Part shown: positions 1 to 6,075 of the stretch, piece after piece | How positions within the stretch are numbered: the first letter of the stretch is position 1 | Layout: each line of letters starts with the position of its first letter | Assembly (NCBI GenBank): GCA_018667995.1 | Contig: JABIQT010000810.1 | Coordinates: 1-6,338, forward strand | Source: Candidatus Latescibacterota bacterium | Lineage (GTDB): Bacteria; JAAXHH01; JABIQT01 | DNA length: 6,338 nucleotides | Direction of reading: 5' to 3' | Notes under the pieces: model-generated | Told to the model about the DNA's origin: nothing | Database searches by the model: none | What the model saw: only the letters and a program-made list of their open reading frames with translations | Position numbers and translations under genes: made by a program

Positions 1-170
1 CTGATTGGGCCAGTCCCATCCGGCGCACCCACCACTTTCAGTGATGGATCTGGTGGATCCGTCGGACCGTACGAGCTCTGAAGCGTTTTGTGGGCAATAC
101 GCCCATATCGCCGCAACTCGGGCGTTTCGTATTTTGAAATTCCTTGTGTCTTTACACGATCGGTTTTCAC
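1..170 (-). CDS. Candidate lasso-type RiPP precursor peptide, 3' end cut by window edge
   Basis: Small gene read leftwards; 56 residues are visible and the frame is still open at the window edge. The start is GTG at 168-170: an in-frame TAA lies one codon upstream and a GAAAGGA Shine-Dalgarno sits 7 bases before the GTG. Seen in the protein: Y14-x2-P17-x-L19-x3-G23-x5-T29 (YETPELRRYG, then RIAHKT). This is the leader pattern of lasso precursors, which is bound by the PqqD-like RRE protein; such a protein is encoded just upstream in the same direction. The leader is basic and the part after T29 is rich in Pro, Gly and Asp (QSSYGPTDPPDPS, later GAPDGTGP). By the family rule that Thr is the penultimate leader residue, the core would start at Q31, with D38 at position 8 as ring acceptor. 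Gln at position 1 would be unusual. It could also be a related RiPP that is not threaded. The leader call is fairly secure, the product class less so. Confidence 0.75.
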   Translation of the reverse strand, partial: MKTDRVKTQGISKYETPELRRYGRIAHKTLQSSYGPTDPPDPSLKVVGAPDGTGPI

Positions 171-177
171 AAATTAG

Positions 178-184
178 TCCTTTC
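178..184 (-). promoter_or_regulatory. Shine-Dalgarno GAAAGGA that sets the GTG start of the precursor gene
   Basis: On the minus strand GAAAGGA is followed by 7 bases (CTAATTT) and then GTG. It is the only good ribosome binding site near the leader-motif frame. Because TAA closes that frame directly upstream, it effectively fixes the start. Confidence 0.65.
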
Positions 185-260
185 ATTATATTCTAACGTG
201 ATTGTAGACAATCCCCCCAATGAACTGAGATACATCTGGAAGGTACTTCTCCTTTCTCTA

Positions 261-294
261 TTGTGGACACAACGCTGTCTCGTCGGTATACCGA
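261..294. promoter_or_regulatory. Two inverted repeats in the 164-base gap before the precursor gene
   Basis: The gap 171-334 between the cyclase stop and the precursor start has no gene of its own. It holds a perfect 12-base palindrome, TCGGTATACCGA (283-294), and an inverted repeat TTGTG/CACAA with a 2-base centre (261-272). A short hairpin CACCA/TGGTG with loop CCAT lies at 309-322, just after the cyclase stop; it has no T-tract, so it is a poor intrinsic terminator. The palindromes could be an operator or a processing site giving the precursor separate expression. That is inference from symmetry alone. Confidence 0.3.
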
Positions 295-334
295 TCTCAA
301 CGAAGTGACACCACCATTGGTGACATTCCGGTTT

Positions 335-2257
335 TCAAGATGATCTGACCAGGCGGTTGAATGCGCCACCTACCTCCATGGCCCTCAGCCACCCCTCCAG
401 GCAGATTATGAAGGATAGGTACATCGTGCTCATATAGTTATCGGTGCGCTGCAATGAATCGTAAAACGTCTTTGGCACCACATATCCTCGCTCAAAAATA
501 TGGACCACCGGCGCCTCTGTAAACCAACGTCTGACAGTCTCTGGACAGACACTATCCTCGATTGCCGAACTGAATTCTACGCCCCGGTTCTTTACCCTCA
601 CACGCTCCGGAAGAATACCTCTGAGCGCCTTTCTGTGATGGGATCGATTTGCCAGATGCGGGTCAGACTCGTCATGGTTCCATTTCATATCCTGGGGCAT
701 CGAGAGTGATGCCTGGATGAGGCGACGATCCAAATAGGGATGTCGAGGCTCGACCGGTTGCGCGTATTGGGTGAGCACTGTCAGGTTCGGCGAAGTGAGG
801 CCGGCCACAGTTTCCCTAAGAGGCGACGACCTCAGTTGATTTCCATTTATTTCCTCGGCGAGGATGACATGATCCATGTCCTGAATACGACGCTGAACGG
901 AACTGGTGATATATGAAGGAAGATCAAGTATCGCTGCTGCACGCCGTTTCTGTGATAGTACGCCGCTGTTAATCCAAGACATGGGTGCAGCAAGTGGCAA
1001 CAGACCATATTTCAGAAACGACCGCCACGCCCTCCGGCCGTACCTTGCACGATCTACTTTGAATCTGCGTAACGCCTCGCCAACTCGAAACCTTCTCATA
1101 AGATCGTAGTAGACAAGGTAGTTGCCATTATTGACCTCATTGCCGTAACGACCAGTCAGGACCGAGCGACATCCAGCCTCCTCTGCAATATCGTATAGCC
1201 CGTGAATAGCAGGCGGTATGCTGATTTCTAACGGCCCCATTATTTGGCGGGGATACCAATCTGAATCCAGACATTGAGGCGCATACATGCCATCGGCAGT
1301 GAGAAAGTGCGGAGTCATCTTCGGGTTACGGTCGAGCACTGCTTGAATGCACGGACGTTCGTCCACATTTTTCGCTTTCTCGAATACATCGGACAAGGTG
1401 TGTATTGAAAGTCCCAAGGCTTCCGAGATTGGACCGGCAACACTGACCACAGACGTCGAATCCAGGCCTCCGCTAAGTTCCATCCCCACATTCTTTTGGC
1501 GACTTCGCAACCGGCACCGCACAGATTCCTTCAATGTGGATAGGTAGGATTCCACGACCTCATCCTCTGACAATTTTTCCCGGCCTGATGTTTCCCAGAA
1601 CCAATACTGACGGATACTCATCTCTCCATCAGCTGCCCGCATGGCCGAACCCGCCGGCAGAACGTTAAGGTTACGAAAGTACCCTTGATCCCAGCCGGAC
1701 CGGGACAGGAATGTAGTCGTCAATTGGCTTAGAAACTGATCCTCGTCCACTTCACAGGGGATGGCGGGATCTTGAAAGATCTGCGTCCTGTCTGAAGCGA
1801 CCAATAGTCGCTCCCGATCGCTATAGTAGAACAGCGGTCTAACCCCAGAAGGATCTCGAGCAGCAAAGAGCGTTCTGGTTTTCGTATTCCAAATAGCAAA
1901 GGCAAAGTCACCGATCAACTTCTCCGCGCAGGCCTCGCCAAATGCTTCATAGGCGGCCAGGATCAGTGCCGTGTCGGTACCGTTAACCGGGCTACGGCTT
2001 CCAAGAATCCCTAGTACCTCTTCTCTGTTATCTATGCGGCAACTCGCTACTATTCTCAATGCACCTGAAACCACCGGTGAACCAGGCTCATCTTCGGGGA
2101 GTGTCGCCAGATCCGCCTGCGCCAAGCCAACAGCCCCATCCATCCACTTCCAGGCGCCATCAGGACATCGATGGCGAACACAGCCTATTGCTGAATCCAG
2201 AACGGACGGATCGACAGGTTTGCCTTGCCAGTGTATAGACGCAAATATAGCGCTCAT
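335..2257 (-). CDS. Asparagine-synthetase-like lasso peptide macrolactam cyclase (C protein type)
   Basis: 640 residues with the asparagine synthetase B layout: an N-terminal class II amidotransferase fold (about 1-210) and a C-terminal ATP-dependent synthetase domain (about 235-620). Visible motifs are RIDNREE (74-80), GDFAFAIW (116-123), RDPSGVRPLFYY (134-145), the PP-loop SGGLDS (262-267), TGRYGNE (368-374), RHPYLD (505-510) and a late basic segment around KALRGILPERV (543-553). The N-terminus reads MSAIF: the Cys2 nucleophile for glutamine hydrolysis is absent, as in lasso cyclases and beta-lactam synthetases, so free glutamine-derived ammonia is probably not used. In lasso pathways this enzyme adenylates an Asp/Glu side chain and joins it to the core N-terminus. 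The RRE gene lies 14 bases upstream and the leader-bearing small gene downstream, which favours this role over ordinary asparagine synthesis or an exopolysaccharide amidotransferase. Upstream of the ATG the site is weak (GGTG and GG within 12 bases), so translational coupling to the preceding gene is likely. Confidence 0.8.
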   Translation of the reverse strand: MSAIFASIHWQGKPVDPSVLDSAIGCVRHRCPDGAWKWMDGAVGLAQADLATLPEDEPGSPVVSGALRIVASCRIDNREEVLGILGSRSPVNGTDTALILAAYEAFGEACAEKLIGDFAFAIWNTKTRTLFAARDPSGVRPLFYYSDRERLLVASDRTQIFQDPAIPCEVDEDQFLSQLTTTFLSRSGWDQGYFRNLNVLPAGSAMRAADGEMSIRQYWFWETSGREKLSEDEVVESYLSTLKESVRCRLRSRQKNVGMELSGGLDSTSVVSVAGPISEALGLSIHTLSDVFEKAKNVDERPCIQAVLDRNPKMTPHFLTADGMYAPQCLDSDWYPRQIMGPLEISIPPAIHGLYDIAEEAGCRSVLTGRYGNEVNNGNYLVYYDLMRRFRVGEALRRFKVDRARYGRRAWRSFLKYGLLPLAAPMSWINSGVLSQKRRAAAILDLPSYITSSVQRRIQDMDHVILAEEINGNQLRSSPLRETVAGLTSPNLTVLTQYAQPVEPRHPYLDRRLIQASLSMPQDMKWNHDESDPHLANRSHHRKALRGILPERVRVKNRGVEFSSAIEDSVCPETVRRWFTEAPVVHIFERGYVVPKTFYDSLQRTDNYMSTMYLSFIICLEGWLRAMEVGGAFNRLVRSS

Positions 2258-2271
2258 GAATACCGCACCGA

Positions 2272-2571
2272 TCAGGTGATTTCAATAAGTCCAACATCCG
2301 ACAGTTCCGCGAGCAATGCCAGCACATCTGTCTCGCACCGCTCCTGATCGATCCCGTATTTATCCATCAATATGGCGACGATCTCATCCAACTTCCGCGG
2401 CTGCTGAATATAATCCCAAATATCCGCACCCACTGGATTCATTCCAAAGTACTCTCCGGATTTCATATCCAGGATGATTTTCTCGTCACCCAAGACATTC
2501 GACACCTGGTCTCCGGCAGCGGCGAAACTGCGGTCTCGCAAATCAGTTATGTTCAATTCGGCTTGGTTCAT
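2272..2571 (-). CDS. PqqD-like RiPP recognition element (lasso B1-type leader-binding protein)
   Basis: 99 residues, the normal size for a free-standing PqqD-family protein. The N-terminal half is beta-rich and carries the typical core: a hydrophobic strand KIILDM (31-36), then SGEYFGMNPVGADIWDYI (38-55), the 'G-x-Y-F-x-x-N-x-x-G-x-x-I-W' signature of the family. The C-terminal half (about 60-97) is helical (LDEIVAILMDKYG, then VLALLAELSDVGLIEI), giving the winged-helix-like RRE fold. In lasso and related pathways the domain has no enzymatic activity; it binds the precursor leader (Tyr, Pro and Leu of YxxPxL) and presents it to the protease and cyclase. It is the first gene of the leftward set. 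The start ATG at 2569-2571 has only a weak AAGAAG-type site about 10 bases upstream. The lasso role rests on the neighbouring cyclase and leader peptide; PQQ synthesis is unlikely because no pqq genes are nearby. Confidence 0.88.
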   Translation of the reverse strand: MNQAELNITDLRDRSFAAAGDQVSNVLGDEKIILDMKSGEYFGMNPVGADIWDYIQQPRKLDEIVAILMDKYGIDQERCETDVLALLAELSDVGLIEIT

Positions 2572-2658
2572 AAAATTGAGGCTTCTTCTTAGTAAAGTTT
2601 TGGGAATGGAATCTATACACTTCAGCTAATCTATTATTAACAGGACTATCGCTCAATC

Positions 2659-2699
2659 GGGAATAACCTTAGAAAACTTGTTATTATCCCTTAGTTTTC
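2659..2699. repeat. Overlapping inverted repeats upstream of the recognition-protein gene
   Basis: Two inverted repeats interlock here. GGGAATAAC (2659-2667) can pair with GTTATT plus CCC (2680-2690) leaving a 2-base bulge. GAAAACT (2672-2678) is a perfect 7-base inverse of AGTTTTC (2693-2699). The left arm of the second sits in the loop of the first, so in RNA they would be alternatives or a pseudoknot. If leftward transcription starts to the right of this point, the structure lies in the 5' leader, roughly 90-130 bases before the ATG. The region is AT-rich, so chance is a real explanation. Confidence 0.3.
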
Positions 2700-3053
2700 G
2701 AATGGCTCACGTAAGTAGCCGTTGTACTGCCCTGATACTCTCGCAGGATTCGTACCAACATTTCGATCCAATTCAGAAATATTGATAATAGAGTGTAACT
2801 AATTGTAAATTGGTTTTTTAAATCTTCCGAACATGGTTAATTGCCTCATCAGAGATGACAACATGTATGATTTCTCATGTATAGATTGTACACAGTTTGA
2901 GCCCACGGTGGGTACGTATGCCCCGGTAACCTGAAAAACGGCTAGTTCCGATTGGGAGAGCGCTGAACGAGGAAAGCTATTTCAAAAGCTTGCTTTCAGC
3001 TGTTTTGCCTATAAATTGTCAACGCGAAGGCTTTAGCTGTTGGTATTCTTGTA

Positions 3054-3060
3054 GAGAGGA
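3054..3060 (+). promoter_or_regulatory. Shine-Dalgarno GAGAGGA that supports the TTG start of the SGNH gene
   Basis: GAGAGGA lies 8 bases before the TTG at 3069-3071, near-ideal spacing. No ATG occurs in this frame until after the first membrane segment, so the TTG is preferred. Confidence 0.7.
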
Positions 3061-3068
3061 AAATAGGT

Positions 3069-4355
3069 TTGGAGAATCGATCATATAGGGATGTGTTTCT
3101 AATCGGTACAGGAACGATAGCCATCATCCTCGGACTCTATTATAACGAATGGATTTTCGCGCCTATTCTTGATCCAGATGGTATCATATCTGGTTGGTCC
3201 AGAATGGCCATTTGGTTGCTTGATCTGAGCCTTCTAAGTATTGGGTGCACTTTGATTCTATTTCGGCACAGAATCCCACCCGAAGTATCGCTTAATATGG
3301 CCTTGGTTTGTGTAGCCATCGCATTTTGTTACGGTATCGGCGAGTTCTACGTGAGATCATTGGGGGCGATGATGGACTATCGCTTTCACTCAGGATTGCG
3401 ACTGGGCGACGATTATCTGCATCACAAACTCGGCCGGAGTCTCTCTACAGTGGCCTCCGGGCGACCCTATCACACCAATTCTGCCGGATTCAGGGATGGA
3501 AGCGCTCGCGAACTGAAGAAAACAAAGGATACGGGATCGAGACTGGTCATTCTCGGGGATTCCTTCACTGAGGCGCCCGACGTCGACTGGGAGGACACCT
3601 ACCTTTCCCGCCTAGAAGGTCTGTTTTCGGCCGATGGCCAGGATTTGGAGATTTTGAACGCCGGTGTGGTCAGCTATGCACCCGGTCTGCACTACAGAAG
3701 GTTAAAGACGTTTCTCGACGAAGGTTTCGGCGCGGACGGTGCGGTGATGATGCTGGATATCTCAGATATTGAGGACGAAGCAATTGTCTACGATGATTGG
3801 GAGGATCGCTGGCGCCATGAGCATTGGACAGCTCTATTCGACCTGAAACCTCGTTTTGTGGTCTTCGTCCGTGACAGAATTCGGACCATGCTGCATCCAG
3901 AAATCGACTATAATCCTATGCCCGAACTCAACATAATCGATATGACCGGGGACCCAAGGCTCTCAGCCAGGGGAAGCTGGACAGAATCCGATAGTTTATT
4001 TACCGAGTGGGGAGCCAAAGGTATTGAAGGCTGCAAGGAGCATATTCTGGAGGTGGCTACACTCTGTGCAGAGAATGATATGAGCTTCGCGCTGGCTATT
4101 TATCCATGGCCACAACAGCTCATGAGCAATGCCAGGCCGTCCAAACATCAAGTAATTTTCGAAGAATTTGCCCGAGAGAACAAGTTGGATTTCTATGACT
4201 TCTTTCCAGCGTTCTACGGTTTGCCAGACTGGGACTCACACTTCATTCCCGTTGATGTACACTGGAATGAAGCAGGGCATAAACTGGTCGCAGACACACT
4301 CTTCAGGTTCCTGACCAGAACTGATATCGAAACAGAGCCCAGTTTAACAGAATAA
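3069..4355 (+). CDS. Membrane-anchored SGNH/GDSL-type hydrolase or O-acyltransferase-like protein
   Basis: 428 residues. Three hydrophobic segments at about 8-30, 46-65 and 73-95 form an N-terminal membrane part; the rest is soluble, probably periplasmic. The soluble part starts with NSAGFRD (137-143), a common lead-in of this group. It continues with SGNH block I GDSF (163-166; nucleophile S165), a block II-like NAGVVSYAPG (197-206) and block V DVHWNEAGH (396-404; likely catalytic D396 and H398). The block III region reads LDISDIEDE (229-237) and lacks a clear GxND, so the oxyanion Asn is uncertain. Family members cleave or transfer ester-linked acyl groups, often acetyl groups on exported polysaccharides; the substrate here is unknown. 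Start is TTG with GAGAGGA 8 bases upstream. The gene is divergent from the lasso-type set and 73 bases upstream of the receiver gene, possibly co-transcribed with it. The SGNH fold is fairly sure, the reaction is not. Confidence 0.75.
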   Translation: MENRSYRDVFLIGTGTIAIILGLYYNEWIFAPILDPDGIISGWSRMAIWLLDLSLLSIGCTLILFRHRIPPEVSLNMALVCVAIAFCYGIGEFYVRSLGAMMDYRFHSGLRLGDDYLHHKLGRSLSTVASGRPYHTNSAGFRDGSARELKKTKDTGSRLVILGDSFTEAPDVDWEDTYLSRLEGLFSADGQDLEILNAGVVSYAPGLHYRRLKTFLDEGFGADGAVMMLDISDIEDEAIVYDDWEDRWRHEHWTALFDLKPRFVVFVRDRIRTMLHPEIDYNPMPELNIIDMTGDPRLSARGSWTESDSLFTEWGAKGIEGCKEHILEVATLCAENDMSFALAIYPWPQQLMSNARPSKHQVIFEEFARENKLDFYDFFPAFYGLPDWDSHFIPVDVHWNEAGHKLVADTLFRFLTRTDIETEPSLTE

Positions 4356-4428
4356 CAACTGTTGGAGTCGGTGCTCCCATGGACCATGGTTTCCGAATTT
4401 CAAGTTCGATCGAGAGGAATAATAGCCT

Positions 4429-4863
4429 ATGTCGATTCCGGATCAAGTCAGCCAGGATCCCAGTGAGCAGGAGCCGCACAAGATACTGGTTGTAGATGAC
4501 GACACCCGCTTCCTGAATCTCATGCACGACGTGCTACTGGCTCAGGGTTACCGAGTCATTAAAGCTGCAAACGGCGCCAGCGGCGTAGCACAGTTTCAGG
4601 ATGAGAGCCCGGATATGGTATTCCTGGATCTCAGTATGCCCGATATGAATGGTCTTCAGGTGCTCGAGGCTATGCAGGAGATAAATCCCGATGTTAAAGT
4701 GGTGGTGATTACCGCATACGGAACCGTAGAACTGGCCGTTGCCGCCTTGCAACAAGGCGCCTGTGACTTCGTTGAGAAGCTCGATTATTCTACGAATTTC
4801 CAAGAGACTTTGTTCAAGAAGGTCAGGGCCGTTCTCGAAGGCGTCGACGAAGACAATATGTGA
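4429..4863 (+). CDS. Stand-alone response-regulator receiver protein (CheY/NtrC-like REC)
   Basis: 144 residues made of one receiver domain (about 17-138) after a short polar N-terminal extension, with no output domain. The switch residues are present: acidic pair D23-D24 in ILVVDDD, phospho-acceptor D67 in FLDLSMPDMNG, T95 in VITAYGTVE, and K117 in DFVEKL. TAYGTVELAV resembles NtrC-family receivers. The usual Pro after the conserved Lys is Leu118. It would accept phosphate from a histidine kinase and act by protein contact; no kinase is encoded in the window. A GAGGA site lies 10 bases before the ATG. The stop codon is 4 bases before the next start, so it is almost certainly translated with the oxidoreductase, an unusual partner. 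Family call is very secure; the target is unknown. Confidence 0.92.
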   Translation: MSIPDQVSQDPSEQEPHKILVVDDDTRFLNLMHDVLLAQGYRVIKAANGASGVAQFQDESPDMVFLDLSMPDMNGLQVLEAMQEINPDVKVVVITAYGTVELAVAALQQGACDFVEKLDYSTNFQETLFKKVRAVLEGVDEDNM

Positions 4864-4867
4864 GTCT

Positions 4868-6007
4868 ATGGACATTGTTCGTTACGGTATTATTGGAATC
4901 CAGGGCGTCGGCGAAACCCATCTTCGCCTCGCACAGAAACATCAGAAAGTCGAGCTGACGGCGCTGGTAGACATCGACTCCGATGCCGTCAAATATCAAG
5001 CTCAGGAATTGGGGATACGGAGCTTCACCGACTACCGTGACCTACTCGACGCCGATCTGGTTGACGCTGTGTCCATTGCGACCCCGCATAATCTCCATGG
5101 AGAAATCGGTCTTGCTTGCCTCAATGCCGGCATACACATCTTCGTCGAGAAACCTCTGGCAAATACAGTCTCTGCGGCAGACGCCATGCTCTCCGCCGCA
5201 CTACTATCCGATCTCAAAATCTGTGTAGGCCACCAGTACCGTACCTATCGTACGCCGCAGCGTATGAAAGAAATAATCGACTCAGACATTCTAGGCCCAC
5301 TGCACCGAATCCTGTGGACGTGGCTGGAATTTCGTCCCGACAGCTACTACAAGAGGGACCCATGGCGCACGAATTGGCGCCAGGCGGGGGGTGGGGTGCT
5401 TCTGAATCAGACCAGTCATGATCTCGACCTGATCTGCTGGCTCGCAGGTGCTCCGGTTGAGGTCTCGGCACAAATAGGGAAGCAACTTCATAGCTATCTC
5501 GAAGTAGAGGATGTTGCTTGCGCGACAGCCCGGTTTGAGGGCGGGGCACTAGCTTCGTTTCAAGGCAGTGTCAATCAGCCAGGGGCATTCAGCTTGAGGC
5601 AGCTAGCCGGGGACCGGGCGATGATGGTGATACAGGATGTGAAGAGTTTGACCGGGGACCAGACTGATGAAATCCTACTCGGACATTACGGTGATGCGCT
5701 CTCGAGTCTGACGGCCAGTATCGAACCTATTTCCGGGCAGCCGCCGATCACCTGGGAGTCCATAAACACGGAGCCATCCTCAACGGACAGTCCGACCGGT
5801 CATGAACTGCTTCTCCACAGTTTTGTTATGGCAATTCTGCAGGGCGGAGAGCCATATGTTACTGGTCAGAGCGCTCGGACAACAGTCGAATTCATCAATG
5901 CCATCGTTCTGTCTGCCCTGAAGAAACGGACCGTCGAATTGCCTCTGGATCCGGCCGAATACGATGAGCTCTTCTCTAAGCTCGTGAACGGCGAAATGTC
6001 CCTGTAA
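4868..6007 (+). CDS. Gfo/Idh/MocA-family NAD(P)-dependent oxidoreductase
   Basis: 379 residues from the ATG at 4868, normal for the family. Earlier in-frame starts would overlap the receiver gene and add residues before the Rossmann strand, so they are not used. N-terminal Rossmann domain (about 1-120): GIIGIQGVG (7-15), D35 at the end of beta-2 (suits NAD), SIATPHNLH (69-77) and the family EKP (94-96). The C-terminal alpha/beta domain has GGGVLLNQTSHDLD (174-187), with H184 and D187 in the usual HxxD and the 'NQ' variant in place of the common D-x-G, then WLAG (191-194). The end GQSARTTVEFINAIVLSA (333-350) is also typical. Such enzymes oxidise or reduce a hydroxyl or keto group on sugars, inositols or nucleotide sugars; the substrate cannot be read from sequence. 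It follows the receiver gene by 4 bases and meets a sulfatase gene tail to tail, consistent with carbohydrate work. Confidence 0.92.
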   Translation: MDIVRYGIIGIQGVGETHLRLAQKHQKVELTALVDIDSDAVKYQAQELGIRSFTDYRDLLDADLVDAVSIATPHNLHGEIGLACLNAGIHIFVEKPLANTVSAADAMLSAALLSDLKICVGHQYRTYRTPQRMKEIIDSDILGPLHRILWTWLEFRPDSYYKRDPWRTNWRQAGGGVLLNQTSHDLDLICWLAGAPVEVSAQIGKQLHSYLEVEDVACATARFEGGALASFQGSVNQPGAFSLRQLAGDRAMMVIQDVKSLTGDQTDEILLGHYGDALSSLTASIEPISGQPPITWESINTEPSSTDSPTGHELLLHSFVMAILQGGEPYVTGQSARTTVEFINAIVLSALKKRTVELPLDPAEYDELFSKLVNGEMSL

Positions 6008-6075
6008 TCGCGCCGAACCAAAGACGGGCGCCCAAAGCTGCGCCTCGTGTACTTTATCCTCACTCTGTCTTCACA

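Larger units (their letters stand above)
2572..3068. other. AT-rich divergent intergenic region, probably carrying promoters for both sides
   Basis: About 500 bases between the leftward recognition gene and the rightward SGNH gene, clearly more AT-rich than its neighbours. I found no supported gene on either strand; the longest small ORFs (33 codons, plus strand, 2833-2934; 25 codons, minus strand, 2684-2761) lack good ribosome sites and family motifs. Structures seen: a stem-loop complex at 2659-2699; TCATC-AGA-GATGA (2846-2858); a direct repeat CATGTAT with 14-base period (2862-2868 and 2876-2882); and CCCAC-G-GTGGG (2902-2912). Minus-strand TTGAGC with TAGATT 17 bases on (about 2631-2659) is a possible but weak sigma-70 promoter for the leftward genes. 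Nothing here is strong enough to name a regulator. Confidence 0.5.

Noticed and set aside
1-186. Second minus-strand frame starting with ATG at 184-186, open to the window edge
   Set aside because: It overlaps the precursor in another frame, its ATG lies inside the Shine-Dalgarno region and it has no good site of its own; the protein has no recognisable motif.
5-196. Plus-strand 63-codon frame near the left edge
   Set aside because: It is antisense to the leader-motif gene, has no family features and ends in a low-complexity hydrophobic stretch; the minus-strand reading is far better supported.
2684-2761. 25-codon minus-strand ORF (ATG to TAA) upstream of the recognition-protein gene, considered as an alternative precursor
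   Set aside because: Only a weak GGA upstream, no YxxPxL or G-x5-T leader pattern, and too short for a leader plus core.
2833-2934. 33-codon plus-strand ORF with a CIDC motif in the intergenic region
   Set aside because: No Shine-Dalgarno and no known motif apart from two nearby Cys; likely chance.
2990-3015. TTGCTT and TATAAA as promoter for the SGNH gene
   Set aside because: Spacing of 14 bases is too short for a normal sigma-70 promoter.
4739-4867. Upstream extension of the oxidoreductase to an earlier start
   Set aside because: It would overlap the receiver gene by over 120 bases; the ATG at 4868 begins directly before the Rossmann strand, as expected for the family.
6027-6047. GGCGC/GCGCC hairpin between the converging oxidoreductase and sulfatase genes as terminator
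   Set aside because: Only five pairs with an 8-base loop and no T-tract on either strand.
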